In this document: piece after piece, positions 1 through 9,632 of the stretch | Layout of the letters: each line of letters begins with the position of its first letter | Numbering within the stretch: the stretch's first letter is position 1 | Assembly: GCA_963849305.1 (NCBI GenBank) | Contig: CAWKGV010000022.1 | Location: 124,001 to 188,000, forward strand | Length of the DNA stretch: 64,000 nucleotides | Direction of reading: 5' to 3' | DNA from: CAWKGV01 sp963849305 | GTDB taxonomy: Bacteria; Pseudomonadota; Alphaproteobacteria; Acetobacterales; Acetobacteraceae | Notes under the pieces: generated by a model | Told to the model about the DNA's origin: nothing | Seen by the model: the letters and a program-made list of their open reading frames with translations, nothing else | Database searches by the model: none | Translations under genes and position numbers: made by a program

Positions 1-18
1 ACTGCCGCCTGGCGCGAC

Positions 19-1365
19 ATGGCGGCAAGTGTCGGATCGGACGAAGACGATAGCATTCTCGCGCAAATGCGTGCTTGCCTCGGCGGGCGCGGTGGCGAGG
101 TGAGCGCGCGGAACCGCGCGGCCAAGTTGGCTCAGGCCTATCTCGCCCTGGACGATGCGGGGCGAAAGGATTTCCTGCGCACGCTCGCCACTTTCGATTC
201 CGACCCTGACGCCGTGGCCGCCGCCTACGCTGCCGTGCAGCAGGCGCAAGACCCGGCCGAGCGAGCCGCGGCGCAGGCCAACTTGCGTCGCGCATTGGAG
301 CCGCCGCGGCTCAAGCTGCTCACGCAATTCACCACCATCCCGGACGGGCGGAAGTTCCTGGTGGATCTAAGAGCTTTCCTACTGGCGACCCGCAAAGGCG
401 ACCCGCTGCTCGCGGCGCTGGAATCCGATCTGCGTGGGCTGCTCGCCGCCTGGTTCGACATCGGCTTCCTCGAGATGCAGCGGATCGATTGGTCGAGCCC
501 GGCGGCGTTGCTCGAACGGCTGGTCGGGTACGAGGCGGTTCACGAGATCCGCTCCTGGCGGGATCTCAAGAACCGGCTCGATTCCGACCGTCGCTGCTAT
601 GCCTTCTTTCATCCGCGAATGCCGACCGAGCCGCTGATCTTCGTCGAGGTCGCGCTGGTCAAGGGGCTGGCCGGCAGCGTGCAGCTCCTGCTCGACGAAA
701 GAGAGCCGGTGCTCGATCCGCGCCACGCCGACACCGCGATTTTCTATTCGATCAGTAATTGTCAGCGCGGCCTCTCGGGCATCAGCTTCGGCAACTTCCT
801 CATTAAGCGCGTCGCCGAGGAGCTGTCGGCCGAGTTCCGCAACCTGCGCACCTTCGCCACGCTCTCCCCAATCCCGGGGTTTCGTCGCTGGCTCGATCCG
901 CTGCTCGCCGTTGGGGAGCCGAACCTGCTCACCGAGGAAGAGGCGGCCAGCTTGCGCGCGGCGATGCCGGGCGAGCCGGCCGTCACGCTCGCGGCTATTC
1001 TTGCCAAGCGAGGCTGGTTCCGCGATCCTAATTTGGTGCGTGCCGCCGATCCGATCTTGCGGCGGCTGTGCGCGCGTTACCTGATGGTCGAATCGAACGG
1101 CAAGCGGGCGCGCGACCCGGTGGCACATTTCCATCTTTCGAACGGCGCCCGCATCGAACGCATCAACATGAGCGCCGATACGTCCGAGAAGGGAGCGAAA
1201 GAGAGCGCGACGCTGATGGTCAACTATCTCTACGACCTGGCGCGGATCGACGAGTGGCACGAGGATTACGCGGGCGAGGGCAAGCGCAACGCGTCCTCCG
1301 CTGTGCGCAAGCTCGCTGCCGGCAGTCAATGGACGGTGGCGAACGGACAGAGGCGCCGGACATGA
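19..1365 (+). CDS. malonyl-CoA decarboxylase
   Basis: Cytosolic enzyme converting malonyl-CoA to acetyl-CoA and CO2. The 448-residue protein has the family's helical N-terminal domain and an acetyltransferase-like C-terminal domain. Recognisable segments are the FFHPRMPTEPLIF stretch (about residues 196-208), SNCQRGLSGISFGNF (about 246-260), and the C-terminal PVAHFHLSNGARIERIN region, which carries the conserved His. The length fits bacterial members. The start at 19 is the first ATG, but the frame is open to base 1, so the true start may lie upstream of the window. The stop overlaps the next gene in an ATGA, so the two are probably translationally coupled. Family assignment is secure; physiological role (malonate use or malonyl-CoA detoxification) is inferred. 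Confidence 0.93.
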   Translation: MAASVGSDEDDSILAQMRACLGGRGGEVSARNRAAKLAQAYLALDDAGRKDFLRTLATFDSDPDAVAAAYAAVQQAQDPAERAAAQANLRRALEPPRLKLLTQFTTIPDGRKFLVDLRAFLLATRKGDPLLAALESDLRGLLAAWFDIGFLEMQRIDWSSPAALLERLVGYEAVHEIRSWRDLKNRLDSDRRCYAFFHPRMPTEPLIFVEVALVKGLAGSVQLLLDEREPVLDPRHADTAIFYSISNCQRGLSGISFGNFLIKRVAEELSAEFRNLRTFATLSPIPGFRRWLDPLLAVGEPNLLTEEEAASLRAAMPGEPAVTLAAILAKRGWFRDPNLVRAADPILRRLCARYLMVESNGKRARDPVAHFHLSNGARIERINMSADTSEKGAKESATLMVNYLYDLARIDEWHEDYAGEGKRNASSAVRKLAAGSQWTVANGQRRRT

Positions 1366-3776
1366 ACGCATCCGACACGAACACCCTCGTCAGCCTCATG
1401 CCCGACCTCGCGCATGAGGTCGAAGGGCGGGCGCGGCTGCTGCGCCAGCTCGAAGGCAAGCTGCTCTGGCTATCGGCATGGATGGTTCACAACGCCAACC
1501 ACGTCCGCCCCAACCGCGACGGGCTGAAAGTGGGCGGGCACCAGGCGTCCTGTGCCTCCGTCATTTCCATCATGGCGGCGCTCTACTTCGAAATCGCCAG
1601 GCCGCAAGACCGCATCGCCGTCAAGCCTCATGCCGGGCCGGTGTTCCACGCCATCAACTACCTATTCGGCCGGCAGGACGTGGGGCCGATGCAGGCGCTG
1701 CGCGCGTTCGGCGGCGCGCAGTCCTATCCGAGCCGGGAAAAGGACGGGCCGGAGGTCGATTTCTCGACCGGCTCGGTCGGGCTCGGCGTGGCGATGACCA
1801 CGTTCTCCGCGCTGATCCAGGATTATGTGCGCTTGCATGGCCTGGCTCGGCCGGGCCTGCCGGCGGGTCGGCACATCGCCATCGCCGGCGATGCCGAACT
1901 TGACGAGGGTAACATCTACGAGGCGCTGCTGGAGGGCTGGAAGCACGACGTCCGCGACGTCTGGTGGATCATTGACTACAACCGCCAGAGCCTCGATTCC
2001 GTAGTGCCCGACCGCCTGTTCGGGCGGATCGAGGGCCTGTTCCGCGACATGGGCTGGAACGTCGTCACCCTCAAATACGGTCGCCGGCTGCAGGCCGCGT
2101 TCGCTCGCGACGGCGGCGAGGCGCTGCGCCGCTGGATCGACGATTGCCCGAACAGCCTTTATGCGGCGCTCACATTCCAGGGCGGCGCGGCCTGGCGGCA
2201 GGCCGTATTGGCTGATCTCGGCCGCAGCCAAGGCGTGCGCGCGATCGTCGATCCGCTCACCGACGACGAGCTGGCGGAGCTGATGACCAATCTCGGCGGC
2301 CACGACATCGAGACGATCATCGAGACCCTGCGCGCCGTCGCCGCCGAGGGCGATCAGCCCACCTGCTTCATCGCGTACACGATCAAGGGCATGGGCCTGC
2401 CCTTCGCCGGCCACAAGGACAACCACGCCGGGCTGATGACGAAGGAGCAGATGGAGCAGTTCCGCCAGGAGATGCGCATCCGCCCCGGCCACGAATGGGA
2501 TCGCTTTGAGGGGCTTGACGTGCCCGAGCCCGAGTTGCGGGCGTTCCTCGATGGTTGCCCCTTCGCAGCTCCGCTAACGCCCGAGGGCCGCGCGCTTACC
2601 GCCCCGCTGGTGCAGGTTCCCGAGGCACTGCCGACGCCCAAACTTGCCGGGCGGCAGATGTCCACTCAGGCCGGATTCGGCGATATTTTGGCCGAGATTG
2701 GGCGCGGGCAGGGCGCCTACCAGCAGCTGGCCGCGCACATTGTTACCACCAGCCCCGACGTGACCGTATCCACCAATCTGGGGCCTTGGGTGAACCGGCG
2801 CGGCATCTTCGATCGTCACATGCGCAACGATGTGTTCCGCGACGCCAAGCTCGCCTCGGCGCAGCGTTGGGGCATGAGCCCGAAGGGCCAGCACATCGAG
2901 CTTGGTATTGCCGAGCAAAATTTGTTTCTGTTGCTGGGCGCGGCCGGGCTCACGCGCGCGCTGACCGGGGCGCGGCTCCTGCCGGTGGGCACCGTCTACG
3001 ATCCGTTCGTCAACCGCGGGCTGGATGCGCTGATTTACGCCTGCTATCAGGATGCGCGTTTTTTGCTGGTCTCAACCCCTTCGGGGCTGACCTTGGCGCC
3101 GGAGGGCGGGCAGCACCAGTCGGTGAACACCCCGCTTATCGGCATCTCGGTGGACCGGCTGGCGAGCTTCGAGCCGGCGCACGTGGACGAGCTGGCGATC
3201 CTGCTGCGCCACGCTTTCGCGCACATGCAGGCGCCGGACGGCTCGGCGGTGTGGCTGCGCCTGTCCACCCGCCAGCTCGCCCAACCCACCAGGCAACTCG
3301 ACCCCGCGGCGGTGATCGCCGGCGCGCACTGGGTGGTGCCGCCCGCTCAGGGGGCGCGGATCGCGATCGGATATCAAGGGCCGGTCGCACCGGAGGCCGA
3401 GGGGGCCTTCGCCGAGTTGCGGGCGGATGAGCCAGGCGCTGGACTGCTGGCGATCACCAGCCCGGACCGGCTGCACGCCGGCTGGCTCGCGGCTGGGCGC
3501 GCCCGCCGTGCCGGGCAGCGCGCGGCCGAGGCATATGTCGAGCGCGTGCTGGCCCCGCTCGCGCCGGGGGCGGCGCTGGTCACGGTGTTGGATGGACACC
3601 CCGCGAGCCATGCTTGGCTGGGTGCGGTGCGGGGTCAGCGCGTGGTGCCGCTTGGCCCGGACCGGTTCGGCCAAAGCGGCGACATCCCCGACCTTTATCG
3701 AGAATACGGCATGGACACCGAAGCGATCCTGGATGCCTGCGCGCAAGCGCTGCTGGGCGGTTACGCTTTCGATTAA
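1362..3776 (+). CDS. AceE/transketolase-like thiamine-diphosphate E1 enzyme
   Basis: An 804-residue single-chain ThDP enzyme of the transketolase/homodimeric pyruvate dehydrogenase E1 superfamily. The N-terminal pyrophosphate-binding half carries GGHQAS and the ThDP/Mg motif GDAELDEGN. The middle has YTIKGMGLPFAGHKDNHAG, as in AceE-type proteins. The C-terminal pyrimidine-binding half carries ELGIAEQN, whose Glu activates the cofactor, and EGGQHQS. The start is the ATG at 1362 because it overlaps the malonyl-CoA decarboxylase stop; an in-frame upstream extension from 1068 would lie entirely inside that gene. Pairing with malonyl-CoA decarboxylase suggests a role in acetyl-CoA or C2 metabolism, but the substrate cannot be read from sequence. 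It is shorter than E. coli AceE (about 887 residues). No E2 or E3 genes are nearby. Confidence 0.82.
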   Translation: MNASDTNTLVSLMPDLAHEVEGRARLLRQLEGKLLWLSAWMVHNANHVRPNRDGLKVGGHQASCASVISIMAALYFEIARPQDRIAVKPHAGPVFHAINYLFGRQDVGPMQALRAFGGAQSYPSREKDGPEVDFSTGSVGLGVAMTTFSALIQDYVRLHGLARPGLPAGRHIAIAGDAELDEGNIYEALLEGWKHDVRDVWWIIDYNRQSLDSVVPDRLFGRIEGLFRDMGWNVVTLKYGRRLQAAFARDGGEALRRWIDDCPNSLYAALTFQGGAAWRQAVLADLGRSQGVRAIVDPLTDDELAELMTNLGGHDIETIIETLRAVAAEGDQPTCFIAYTIKGMGLPFAGHKDNHAGLMTKEQMEQFRQEMRIRPGHEWDRFEGLDVPEPELRAFLDGCPFAAPLTPEGRALTAPLVQVPEALPTPKLAGRQMSTQAGFGDILAEIGRGQGAYQQLAAHIVTTSPDVTVSTNLGPWVNRRGIFDRHMRNDVFRDAKLASAQRWGMSPKGQHIELGIAEQNLFLLLGAAGLTRALTGARLLPVGTVYDPFVNRGLDALIYACYQDARFLLVSTPSGLTLAPEGGQHQSVNTPLIGISVDRLASFEPAHVDELAILLRHAFAHMQAPDGSAVWLRLSTRQLAQPTRQLDPAAVIAGAHWVVPPAQGARIAIGYQGPVAPEAEGAFAELRADEPGAGLLAITSPDRLHAGWLAAGRARRAGQRAAEAYVERVLAPLAPGAALVTVLDGHPASHAWLGAVRGQRVVPLGPDRFGQSGDIPDLYREYGMDTEAILDACAQALLGGYAFD

Positions 3777-3911
3777 ACCTGCGCAGGCTTCGGCGGTGGC
3801 GCGTTGACCCGGAGCTCGGCGCGGCCCAGATTCCTTACGAGACCGTCCGCTCCACGGACCCTTGGGCCCGCGCCACCGGACGGCCCGCCTCAAGGTGAAG
3901 GAGTGGCTTAT

Positions 3912-4346
3912 ATGCTGATTTCCGACGTTCTGCACGGCAAGGGTCGGGAGGTGGTCAAGATTCGCGCCTTCGACAAGGTCGCGGACGCGGTCCAGAAGCT
4001 CTCCCAGCACCGGATCGGCGCGTTAGTGGTCGAGGATCGCTGGCTGAAGCTCGTTGGCGTCTTCTCCGAGCGCGACCTCGTCAACGCGATCGCGCGCCAT
4101 GGGGCCGCGGCGTTGGGCTGGGAGGTGAGTGAACTCATGAGCACTCCGATCATAAGCTGCCGCCCGACTGATCGTATTGACGCGGCGCTCGGCGCCATGA
4201 CGGTCTCGCGCATCCGTCACCTGCCGGTAATCGACGACCGCGGGCTGGTCGGCATCGTCAGCATCGGCGACCTGGTCAAGCACCGGCTCGACGAGAAGGA
4301 GCTGGAGGCCAACGTGCTGCTGGAGATCTCCCGGATGCGAGCCTAG
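3912..4346 (+). CDS. CBS-domain pair protein
   Basis: A 144-residue protein made of two CBS motifs (about residues 8-60 and 75-130) with nothing else attached. Such stand-alone CBS proteins bind adenosine nucleotides and act as cytosolic energy or redox sensors. The second repeat shows RIRHLPVIDDRGLVGIVSIGD, a typical CBS core. The ATG at 3912 has a purine-rich AAGGTGAAGGAG upstream; an in-frame extension from 3804 is unlike the family and was discarded. It lies 135 bp downstream of the E1-like enzyme on the same strand and may be co-transcribed. Its partner protein is unknown. Confidence 0.88.
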   Translation: MLISDVLHGKGREVVKIRAFDKVADAVQKLSQHRIGALVVEDRWLKLVGVFSERDLVNAIARHGAAALGWEVSELMSTPIISCRPTDRIDAALGAMTVSRIRHLPVIDDRGLVGIVSIGDLVKHRLDEKELEANVLLEISRMRA

Positions 4347-4480
4347 TACACCGATTCTGAGGAACCGACCTCATTGAGGGGGATTCCGCCGGCTACGGCG
4401 CATTTTGTAGGTTTCGCGGCGACAACCATTGCGCGCCGCTCCACCTAGGCTCCGATGATCTCGGTTCGGCATAGCTGGAC

Positions 4481-4515
4481 GCCCCCTCCCGCAAGGGGCC
4501 GAAAAGAGAGGGGGC
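4481..4515. repeat. palindromic intergenic repeat, copy 1
   Basis: The inverted repeat GCCCCCTC...GAGGGGGC encloses a smaller hairpin around CCGCAAGG. It belongs to a family of CTCTCCCGCAAGCGGGAGAG-like palindromes also found near 5.87, 24.63, 32.1 and 49.2 kb in this window. It lies 20 bp beyond the stop of the SnoaL-like gene and may help end transcription, but no T-run follows. Confidence 0.55.
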
Positions 4516-4534
4516 GGACCTGGGTGGCCGCGTG

Positions 4535-4978
4535 TCAGCGTCGGTGCGATCCGCTGGTGAGCTGCTTCACGCCGAACCAGCCCCAATAGACCCGGTGGCG
4601 CTGGATCAGCCCGTCCCGCAGCTCCATCACCTCGACGAAATCCATCTGCTCGCCGTCCGGCGTCTCGCGCGGGTATTCCCACATCAGCGTGCGCCCGTCG
4701 GTGAAATAGCCGGTCCGGAACGTGCGCCGCTCCGGAGGCTGATTCTCGAACACGCGCTTGAGCAGGTCGCGCAGCGCCTCGCGCCCGCGGCAGATGCCGG
4801 TCTCGGTACCGAGGAGGTAGCTGACCAGCGGGCTCTCGATCGAAGCGTCGGCCGCGTAGAGGGCGAGCGCGCCCTCCACGTCCTTCGCCGCCAGGGCGCG
4901 GTCCCAGGCGTGGTAAATGGCATCGGCCGCGCCGATCGCGGCCTGTTCCTGAGCGGAGAGTTGCACTGGTTGGGCCAT
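4535..4978 (-). CDS. SnoaL/NTF2-like nuclear transport factor 2 family protein
   Basis: A 147-residue protein with the NTF2/SnoaL cone fold: an N-terminal helix (AAIGAADAIYHAWDRALAAK), then ALALYAADASIESPL, RGREALRDLLKRVF, and C-terminal strands ending RHRVYWGWFG. The family includes polyketide cyclases, isomerases and many uncharacterised proteins; no catalytic function can be assigned. The ATG at 4978 follows a good AAGGA site, and the longer upstream frame lacks one. It is divergent from a WYL regulator whose start is about 105 bp away, a common arrangement in which the regulator controls the enzyme gene. Confidence 0.82.
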   Translation of the reverse strand: MAQPVQLSAQEQAAIGAADAIYHAWDRALAAKDVEGALALYAADASIESPLVSYLLGTETGICRGREALRDLLKRVFENQPPERRTFRTGYFTDGRTLMWEYPRETPDGEQMDFVEVMELRDGLIQRHRVYWGWFGVKQLTSGSHRR

Positions 4979-5082
4979 GGTCGTTCCTTCATCCAGGTTG
5001 CGACGATGGCGTTGACGATACCTGCCTGCTGCTGACAGCGTTCGGTCAGGAGCGTTCACCCGCGGACGAGGGAGGAAGCGCC

Positions 5083-5796
5083 GTGCGCCGGGCCGAGCGG
5101 CTGTTCGACATTATTCAGTTGCTTAGGACCGCGCGCCGGCCCGTTACGGCGGCGGCGCTGGCAGCCGAGCTGGAGGTCACGGCCCGCACCGTCTATCGCG
5201 ACATCGCGGCGCTGCAGGCGCGCCGGGTTCCCGTCGAGGGTGTGGCGGGGATCGGCTACGTGCTGCGGCGCGGCTTCGACCTGCCGCCGCTGATGTTCAC
5301 GGCCGAGGAGATCGAAGCCGTCGTCGTCGGCGCGCGGCTGGTGCGCCGCACGGGCGATCCCGGCCTGCGAGCGGCCGCCGGGAGCGTGCTGTCCAAGGTG
5401 GCCGTCGCACTGCCGGACGCTCTACGCGACCACCTCACCACGGCGCCGTTCCACGTCTCCGCGGCCGGCGCCCCGGCGCCGGCCAGCCTCGACCTCGCCG
5501 CGGTGCGATCCGCGATCCGCCACACGCGCAAACTGCGCATCGCCTACGTTGACGGCAGCGGGCACCGCACCGAGCGGACGATCTGGCCGGTCGGCGTCGC
5601 CTATTACGTGTTCGTCACCCTGGTCGGCGCATGGTGCGAGCTGCGCGGGGACTATCGCCACTTCCGCACCGACCGGATCGTCGCCGCCGAGGTGCTGGAT
5701 GCACGCTACGCAGACGACGGTGGGCGGCTCGCGGCCGGCTGGCTCGCGCTGCGCGGGGAGGCACCGAATCTAGCGGCCGTTTCAATGGAAAGGTGA
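5083..5796 (+). CDS. HTH-WYL (YafY-like) transcriptional regulator
   Basis: A 237-residue regulator with an N-terminal winged HTH (residues 1-60, including ELEVTARTVYRDIAALQARRVPVEG) and a WYL-type ligand-sensing domain (about 130-205; core KLRIAYVDGSGHRTERTIWP, then HFRTDRI). The start is GTG at 5083, preceded by GGAGGAAG. YafY-type WYL proteins usually sense a ligand through the WYL domain and act as local repressors or activators. The divergent SnoaL-like gene is the likely target, though the operator was not identified. Confidence 0.9.
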   Translation: MRRAERLFDIIQLLRTARRPVTAAALAAELEVTARTVYRDIAALQARRVPVEGVAGIGYVLRRGFDLPPLMFTAEEIEAVVVGARLVRRTGDPGLRAAAGSVLSKVAVALPDALRDHLTTAPFHVSAAGAPAPASLDLAAVRSAIRHTRKLRIAYVDGSGHRTERTIWPVGVAYYVFVTLVGAWCELRGDYRHFRTDRIVAAEVLDARYADDGGRLAAGWLALRGEAPNLAAVSMER

Positions 5797-5859
5797 CTAC
5801 CTGTACCACCAAACTATGGCGGATGGGTGCTCGCGGCAGTGAGCCAAGCCTCGTGCCCG

Positions 5860-5896
5860 ACCCCTCCCCCCGGCCCCCTCTCGCAAGGGGAGGGGA
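5860..5896. repeat. palindromic intergenic repeat, copy 2
   Basis: A CCCCTCTCGCAAGGGGAGGGG-like hairpin lies between the convergent ends of the WYL regulator and tolB. It is the same repeat family as at 4481 and may act as a bidirectional transcription end. Confidence 0.5.
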
Positions 5897-5905
5897 AGCA
5901 GAAGG

Positions 5906-7300
5906 TCAGCCCCCGAGCGGCGACCAGGTGGGGTCGGTGGCGTTGGTCGCGGTCGGGATGGTGCGCTGGTTGAAGCCGGTGATGTCCACCGAGGCCAGGC
6001 GCGAGGAATACCCCGCGCCGCGATCGTTCACGGCCCGGGTCTGGCTGAAATACATCATCACGCGGCCGTTCGGGGCGAAGCTCGGGGCTTCCACGTCCCA
6101 GCCTTGCGCCAAGATGCGCTCGCCGGTGCCGTCCGGGTGCATCACGCCGAGGCCGAAATCGCCCAATTCGCCACCCAACCGCGTGAAAGCGATCAGATCG
6201 CCGCGCGGCGACCAGACCGGCGTGGCATAACGCCCCGCGCCGAAGCTGATCCGCTTCGCCCCGCCTCCGTCGGCGCCCATGATATAGAGCTGCTGGTCGC
6301 CGCCGCGATCGGAGTTGAACACGATCTGCGACCCGTCCGGGCTGTAGCAGGGGCTCACGTCGATCGAGTCCGAATGGGTCAGTTGGCGCGCGGCGCGGCT
6401 CCCCAGGTCCACCGCGACGATGTCCGAGCCGCTGCCGTGGGCTAGGGCCATGATCACCGTCCGACCGTCGGGCGAGAAGCGGGGCGCGAAGGTCATGCCC
6501 TCGAACTCGCCCAGCGAGCTTTGCGCGCCGGTGCCGAGATCGAGCAGATGCACGCGCGGGCGGTTGTTGGTGTAGCTCATGAACGCGAGCTGGTCGCGCA
6601 CCGGGCTGAAGCGCGGCGTCAGCACCATCCAGGAGCCGTCGGTCAGATAGCGTTGGTTGGCGCCGTCCTGATCCATGATTGCGAGCCGGCGGGTCTGGCG
6701 CCCGCGCGGCCCGGTTGCGGCCACGAAGGCGACGCGGGTGTCGAAATAGCCCTTCTCGCCCAGTAGGCGCTGATAGATCACGTCGGCGATAATATGCGCG
6801 ATGCGGCGCCAGTTGCCCCGGGTGGTGGTGTAGGCGGTACCCTGGAGCTGGGTTTGCGGCAGCACGTCCCAGAGGCGCAGCTCGACGCGCAAGCTGTCGC
6901 CGCTGGCATGGACCGCGCCGGTGGCCAGCGCCTGGGCGCCAATGGCGGCCCAGTTCTGGAAATTGGGCACCCCGGCGGCGGGCGTCGCGCCCTGGACGAA
7001 GGCGGTCGGGTTGATCGGGCGGAACAGGCCCGAGTTGCCGAGATCGGCCGCGATCACCTGCGCGATGTCGCGCCCCAGCTGCTGCGAGGCGGGATCGGTG
7101 CCGGCGAAATCGGTGATGGCGATGGGGATGGGTGCGGCGCGCGCGCGGCTCACGTCGATCACGGCACTTTGGCCGCTCGCTTGCGGCGCCGCGGTCGCGG
7201 CACGCACGCCGGGGAGCGCCAGCATCGTGGCCGAGCCGGCGACGACGCCGATCAGGCTGCGGCGGCGGAGGAGCGAAGGGGAAGCGAATTGGTCGACCAT
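5906..7300 (-). CDS. tolB: Tol-Pal system translocation protein TolB
   Basis: Periplasmic beta-propeller component of the Tol-Pal envelope-constriction machine; it binds Pal and the TolA C-terminus. The 464-residue protein has an N-terminal signal region, an alpha/beta domain (about residues 45-175) and a C-terminal six-bladed propeller whose PD40 repeats show FSPDGRTVIMA and YSPDGSQIVFNSDRGG. The leader contains RRRSLIG followed by a hydrophobic stretch and an Ala-rich cleavage zone, which resembles a Tat signal more than a Sec leader; this is worth testing. It follows tolA with 57 bp between them. No pal gene follows; the next gene converges from the other strand. Confidence 0.96.
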   Translation of the reverse strand: MVDQFASPSLLRRRSLIGVVAGSATMLALPGVRAATAAPQASGQSAVIDVSRARAAPIPIAITDFAGTDPASQQLGRDIAQVIAADLGNSGLFRPINPTAFVQGATPAAGVPNFQNWAAIGAQALATGAVHASGDSLRVELRLWDVLPQTQLQGTAYTTTRGNWRRIAHIIADVIYQRLLGEKGYFDTRVAFVAATGPRGRQTRRLAIMDQDGANQRYLTDGSWMVLTPRFSPVRDQLAFMSYTNNRPRVHLLDLGTGAQSSLGEFEGMTFAPRFSPDGRTVIMALAHGSGSDIVAVDLGSRAARQLTHSDSIDVSPCYSPDGSQIVFNSDRGGDQQLYIMGADGGGAKRISFGAGRYATPVWSPRGDLIAFTRLGGELGDFGLGVMHPDGTGERILAQGWDVEAPSFAPNGRVMMYFSQTRAVNDRGAGYSSRLASVDITGFNQRTIPTATNATDPTWSPLGG

Positions 7301-7357
7301 GGCGATATCTGCTAGCTCCGAAAGGTTGGGCGCGACGCGCCGGCGTGGTTGCGGATG

Positions 7358-8359
7358 TTACGGCCTAAACCGAAAGGTCAGCACGTTGACCTTGCCGAGC
7401 ATCTTGGCGGGCAGCGGCAGGTTCGCGCATTGCGGGTCCATGACCGCGCGTACCGCGCGCTCGGCGAAGGCGCGCATCCGCGGCTCGCGCAGCCTGCCCT
7501 GGTCGGCGGGCGCCACCTTGGCCAGATGCACCACGCCCGAATTGTCCGTCGTTACTTCCAGCACGATCTGCATCTTATCGAGATCAAGCGCCTCGGGATC
7601 GCTGGTCCAGCAGCGCCGTACATAGGCACCAATCGCCCCCCGCTCGGAGGCTGAGAGCGCGGCGGTGTCGTTGCCGGCCGGATTGCCGCCGCCGCGCGGC
7701 GCACCGCCCTGCTCGGGGTTCAGCCGCGCGGTCGGCGCGCGCTGCTGGCGGGCGAGCGCGCGCAACTTTTCCAGCGTGTTGTCGAGCGCATCGCTTTGCG
7801 GCGCCGGATTGGTCGTCGGGTTGGGCTGCGAGGTCGGGCTCGGCGCCGGCGGCGGGGGCAAGGGCAGCGGCGGGGTTGGCTGCGCGGCGGCCTGCGGCTG
7901 CGCCGGCTGCGGTCGCGGCGGCGGGGGCGCGGGCGGCGGAGGCGGCAGCGGCAAGGCTGGCGCCAACGACGGCGCCGAGGGTGGCGGCGGGACGGGCGTG
8001 GGCGGCGTCGGCACGGGCGGCGTCACCGTGGCCGCCGGGGGCGGGGGCGGAGGTGGCGGCGGCGGTGGTGGGGCGGTGTTCTCGATCGGTTGCTGCTTCG
8101 GCGGCTGCGGCGCCGGAGGCGCCGGAAGGGGGAGCTGGGTCTGCGCGGGCGCCGGCGTCGGCGCGGGAGACGCGGCCCGCATCGACGCGGCGGCGTCGCC
8201 TTGGAACACCATGTCAACCGTGGCTTCCTGCGGTGCCTCGGGAGGGCGCGCGAGCGGCAGCCCGATCAGCACCGCCGCGGCGAGGAGCAGATGCAAGGTC
8301 AGCGATGCGGCGGCGCCGCGCCGCAGCTCGGGGCTCATCTCCGGGGCCGGGACCGACAT
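7358..8359 (-). CDS. tolA: TolA/TonB-type energy transducer with proline-rich stalk
   Basis: Inner-membrane protein linking TolQR to TolB/Pal. The 333-residue protein has an N-terminal transmembrane helix (about residues 18-38), a very long Pro/Ala-rich spacer (about 60-200, including a run of more than 10 prolines), and a C-terminal TolA/TonB fold (about 240-333) with IGAYVRRCWTSDPEA and MQIVLEVTTDNSGVV. The stalk is proline-rich, not the Lys/Ala/Glu coiled helix of E. coli TolA. Position between tolR and tolB supports TolA rather than a stand-alone TonB. Large antisense frames across the proline tract are composition artefacts. Confidence 0.9.
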   Translation of the reverse strand: MSVPAPEMSPELRRGAAASLTLHLLLAAAVLIGLPLARPPEAPQEATVDMVFQGDAAASMRAASPAPTPAPAQTQLPLPAPPAPQPPKQQPIENTAPPPPPPPPPPPPAATVTPPVPTPPTPVPPPPSAPSLAPALPLPPPPPAPPPPRPQPAQPQAAAQPTPPLPLPPPPAPSPTSQPNPTTNPAPQSDALDNTLEKLRALARQQRAPTARLNPEQGGAPRGGGNPAGNDTAALSASERGAIGAYVRRCWTSDPEALDLDKMQIVLEVTTDNSGVVHLAKVAPADQGRLREPRMRAFAERAVRAVMDPQCANLPLPAKMLGKVNVLTFRFRP

Positions 8360-8368
8360 GGGTCGAGG

Positions 8369-8908
<540 letters not shown>

Positions 8909-8912
8909 CGGC

Positions 8913-9629
8913 TCAGGCCCTCTCCTCGGTCTGGCGCGAGAGGATCGCGCTGAACTCGGTGCCGAAGCCCTCCAGCCGGGAGGCGAACCGCGACAGATCG
9001 GTGGTGATCTTGTTGTAGGCGAGCACGGCGGGGATCGCGGCCACCAGGCCGATCGCGGTCGCGAACAGGGCCTCGGCGATCCCGGGCGCGACGACGGCGA
9101 GGTTGGTGTTGTGCATGGCGGCGATGGCCGAGAAGCTGTGCATGATGCCCCAGACGGTGCCGAACAGCCCGATGAACGGCGCGGTGGCGCCGACCGAGGC
9201 GAGGAACACCATCCACCGCTCCAGCCGGTCCATCTCGCGCTGTACGGTGACGCCGATCGCGCGGTCCACGCGCTCGCGCACGCCGCTATGGCTGATATCG
9301 GCGCCCGCGACCCGCGCGGTGCGCCGCCATTCGCCCATCGCGGCGCCGAACACCGCCGCGATCGGGTGCGCGGGGCGCACCCCTTCCTGGTCGTACAGCT
9401 CCTCCAGGCTGCCGCCCGACCAGAACCGGTCCTCGAAGCTATCGGCCTCGCCGTTCACCTTGCGCAGGCTGGACCATTTCTCGAACACCACCGCCCAGAC
9501 CCAGACGCTGGCCGCGAGCAGGCCCACCATGACGATCTTCACCACGATGTCGGCCTGCATGAACAGGCCCCAGATCGACAGGTCGCCAGCCGCGCCCGCG
9601 AGGTTCACCGCATCGACTGCCCGGTCCAC
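8913..9629 (-). CDS. tolQ: TolQ (ExbB/MotA-type) proton channel protein
   Basis: Polytopic inner-membrane stator of the Tol-Pal system. The 238-residue protein has three predicted transmembrane segments: ADIVVKIVMVGLLAASVWVW near residues 25-45, then two in the C-terminal half (ASVGATAPFIGLFGTVWGIM and VAPGIAEALFATAIGLVAAI). The GLFGTVWGIM segment is the family signature. Length fits TolQ. It is flanked by ybgC (3 bp) and tolR (4 bp) in one tight operon. Confidence 0.96.
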   Translation of the reverse strand: MDRAVDAVNLAGAAGDLSIWGLFMQADIVVKIVMVGLLAASVWVWAVVFEKWSSLRKVNGEADSFEDRFWSGGSLEELYDQEGVRPAHPIAAVFGAAMGEWRRTARVAGADISHSGVRERVDRAIGVTVQREMDRLERWMVFLASVGATAPFIGLFGTVWGIMHSFSAIAAMHNTNLAVVAPGIAEALFATAIGLVAAIPAVLAYNKITTDLSRFASRLEGFGTEFSAILSRQTEERA

Positions 9630-9632
9630 CTT

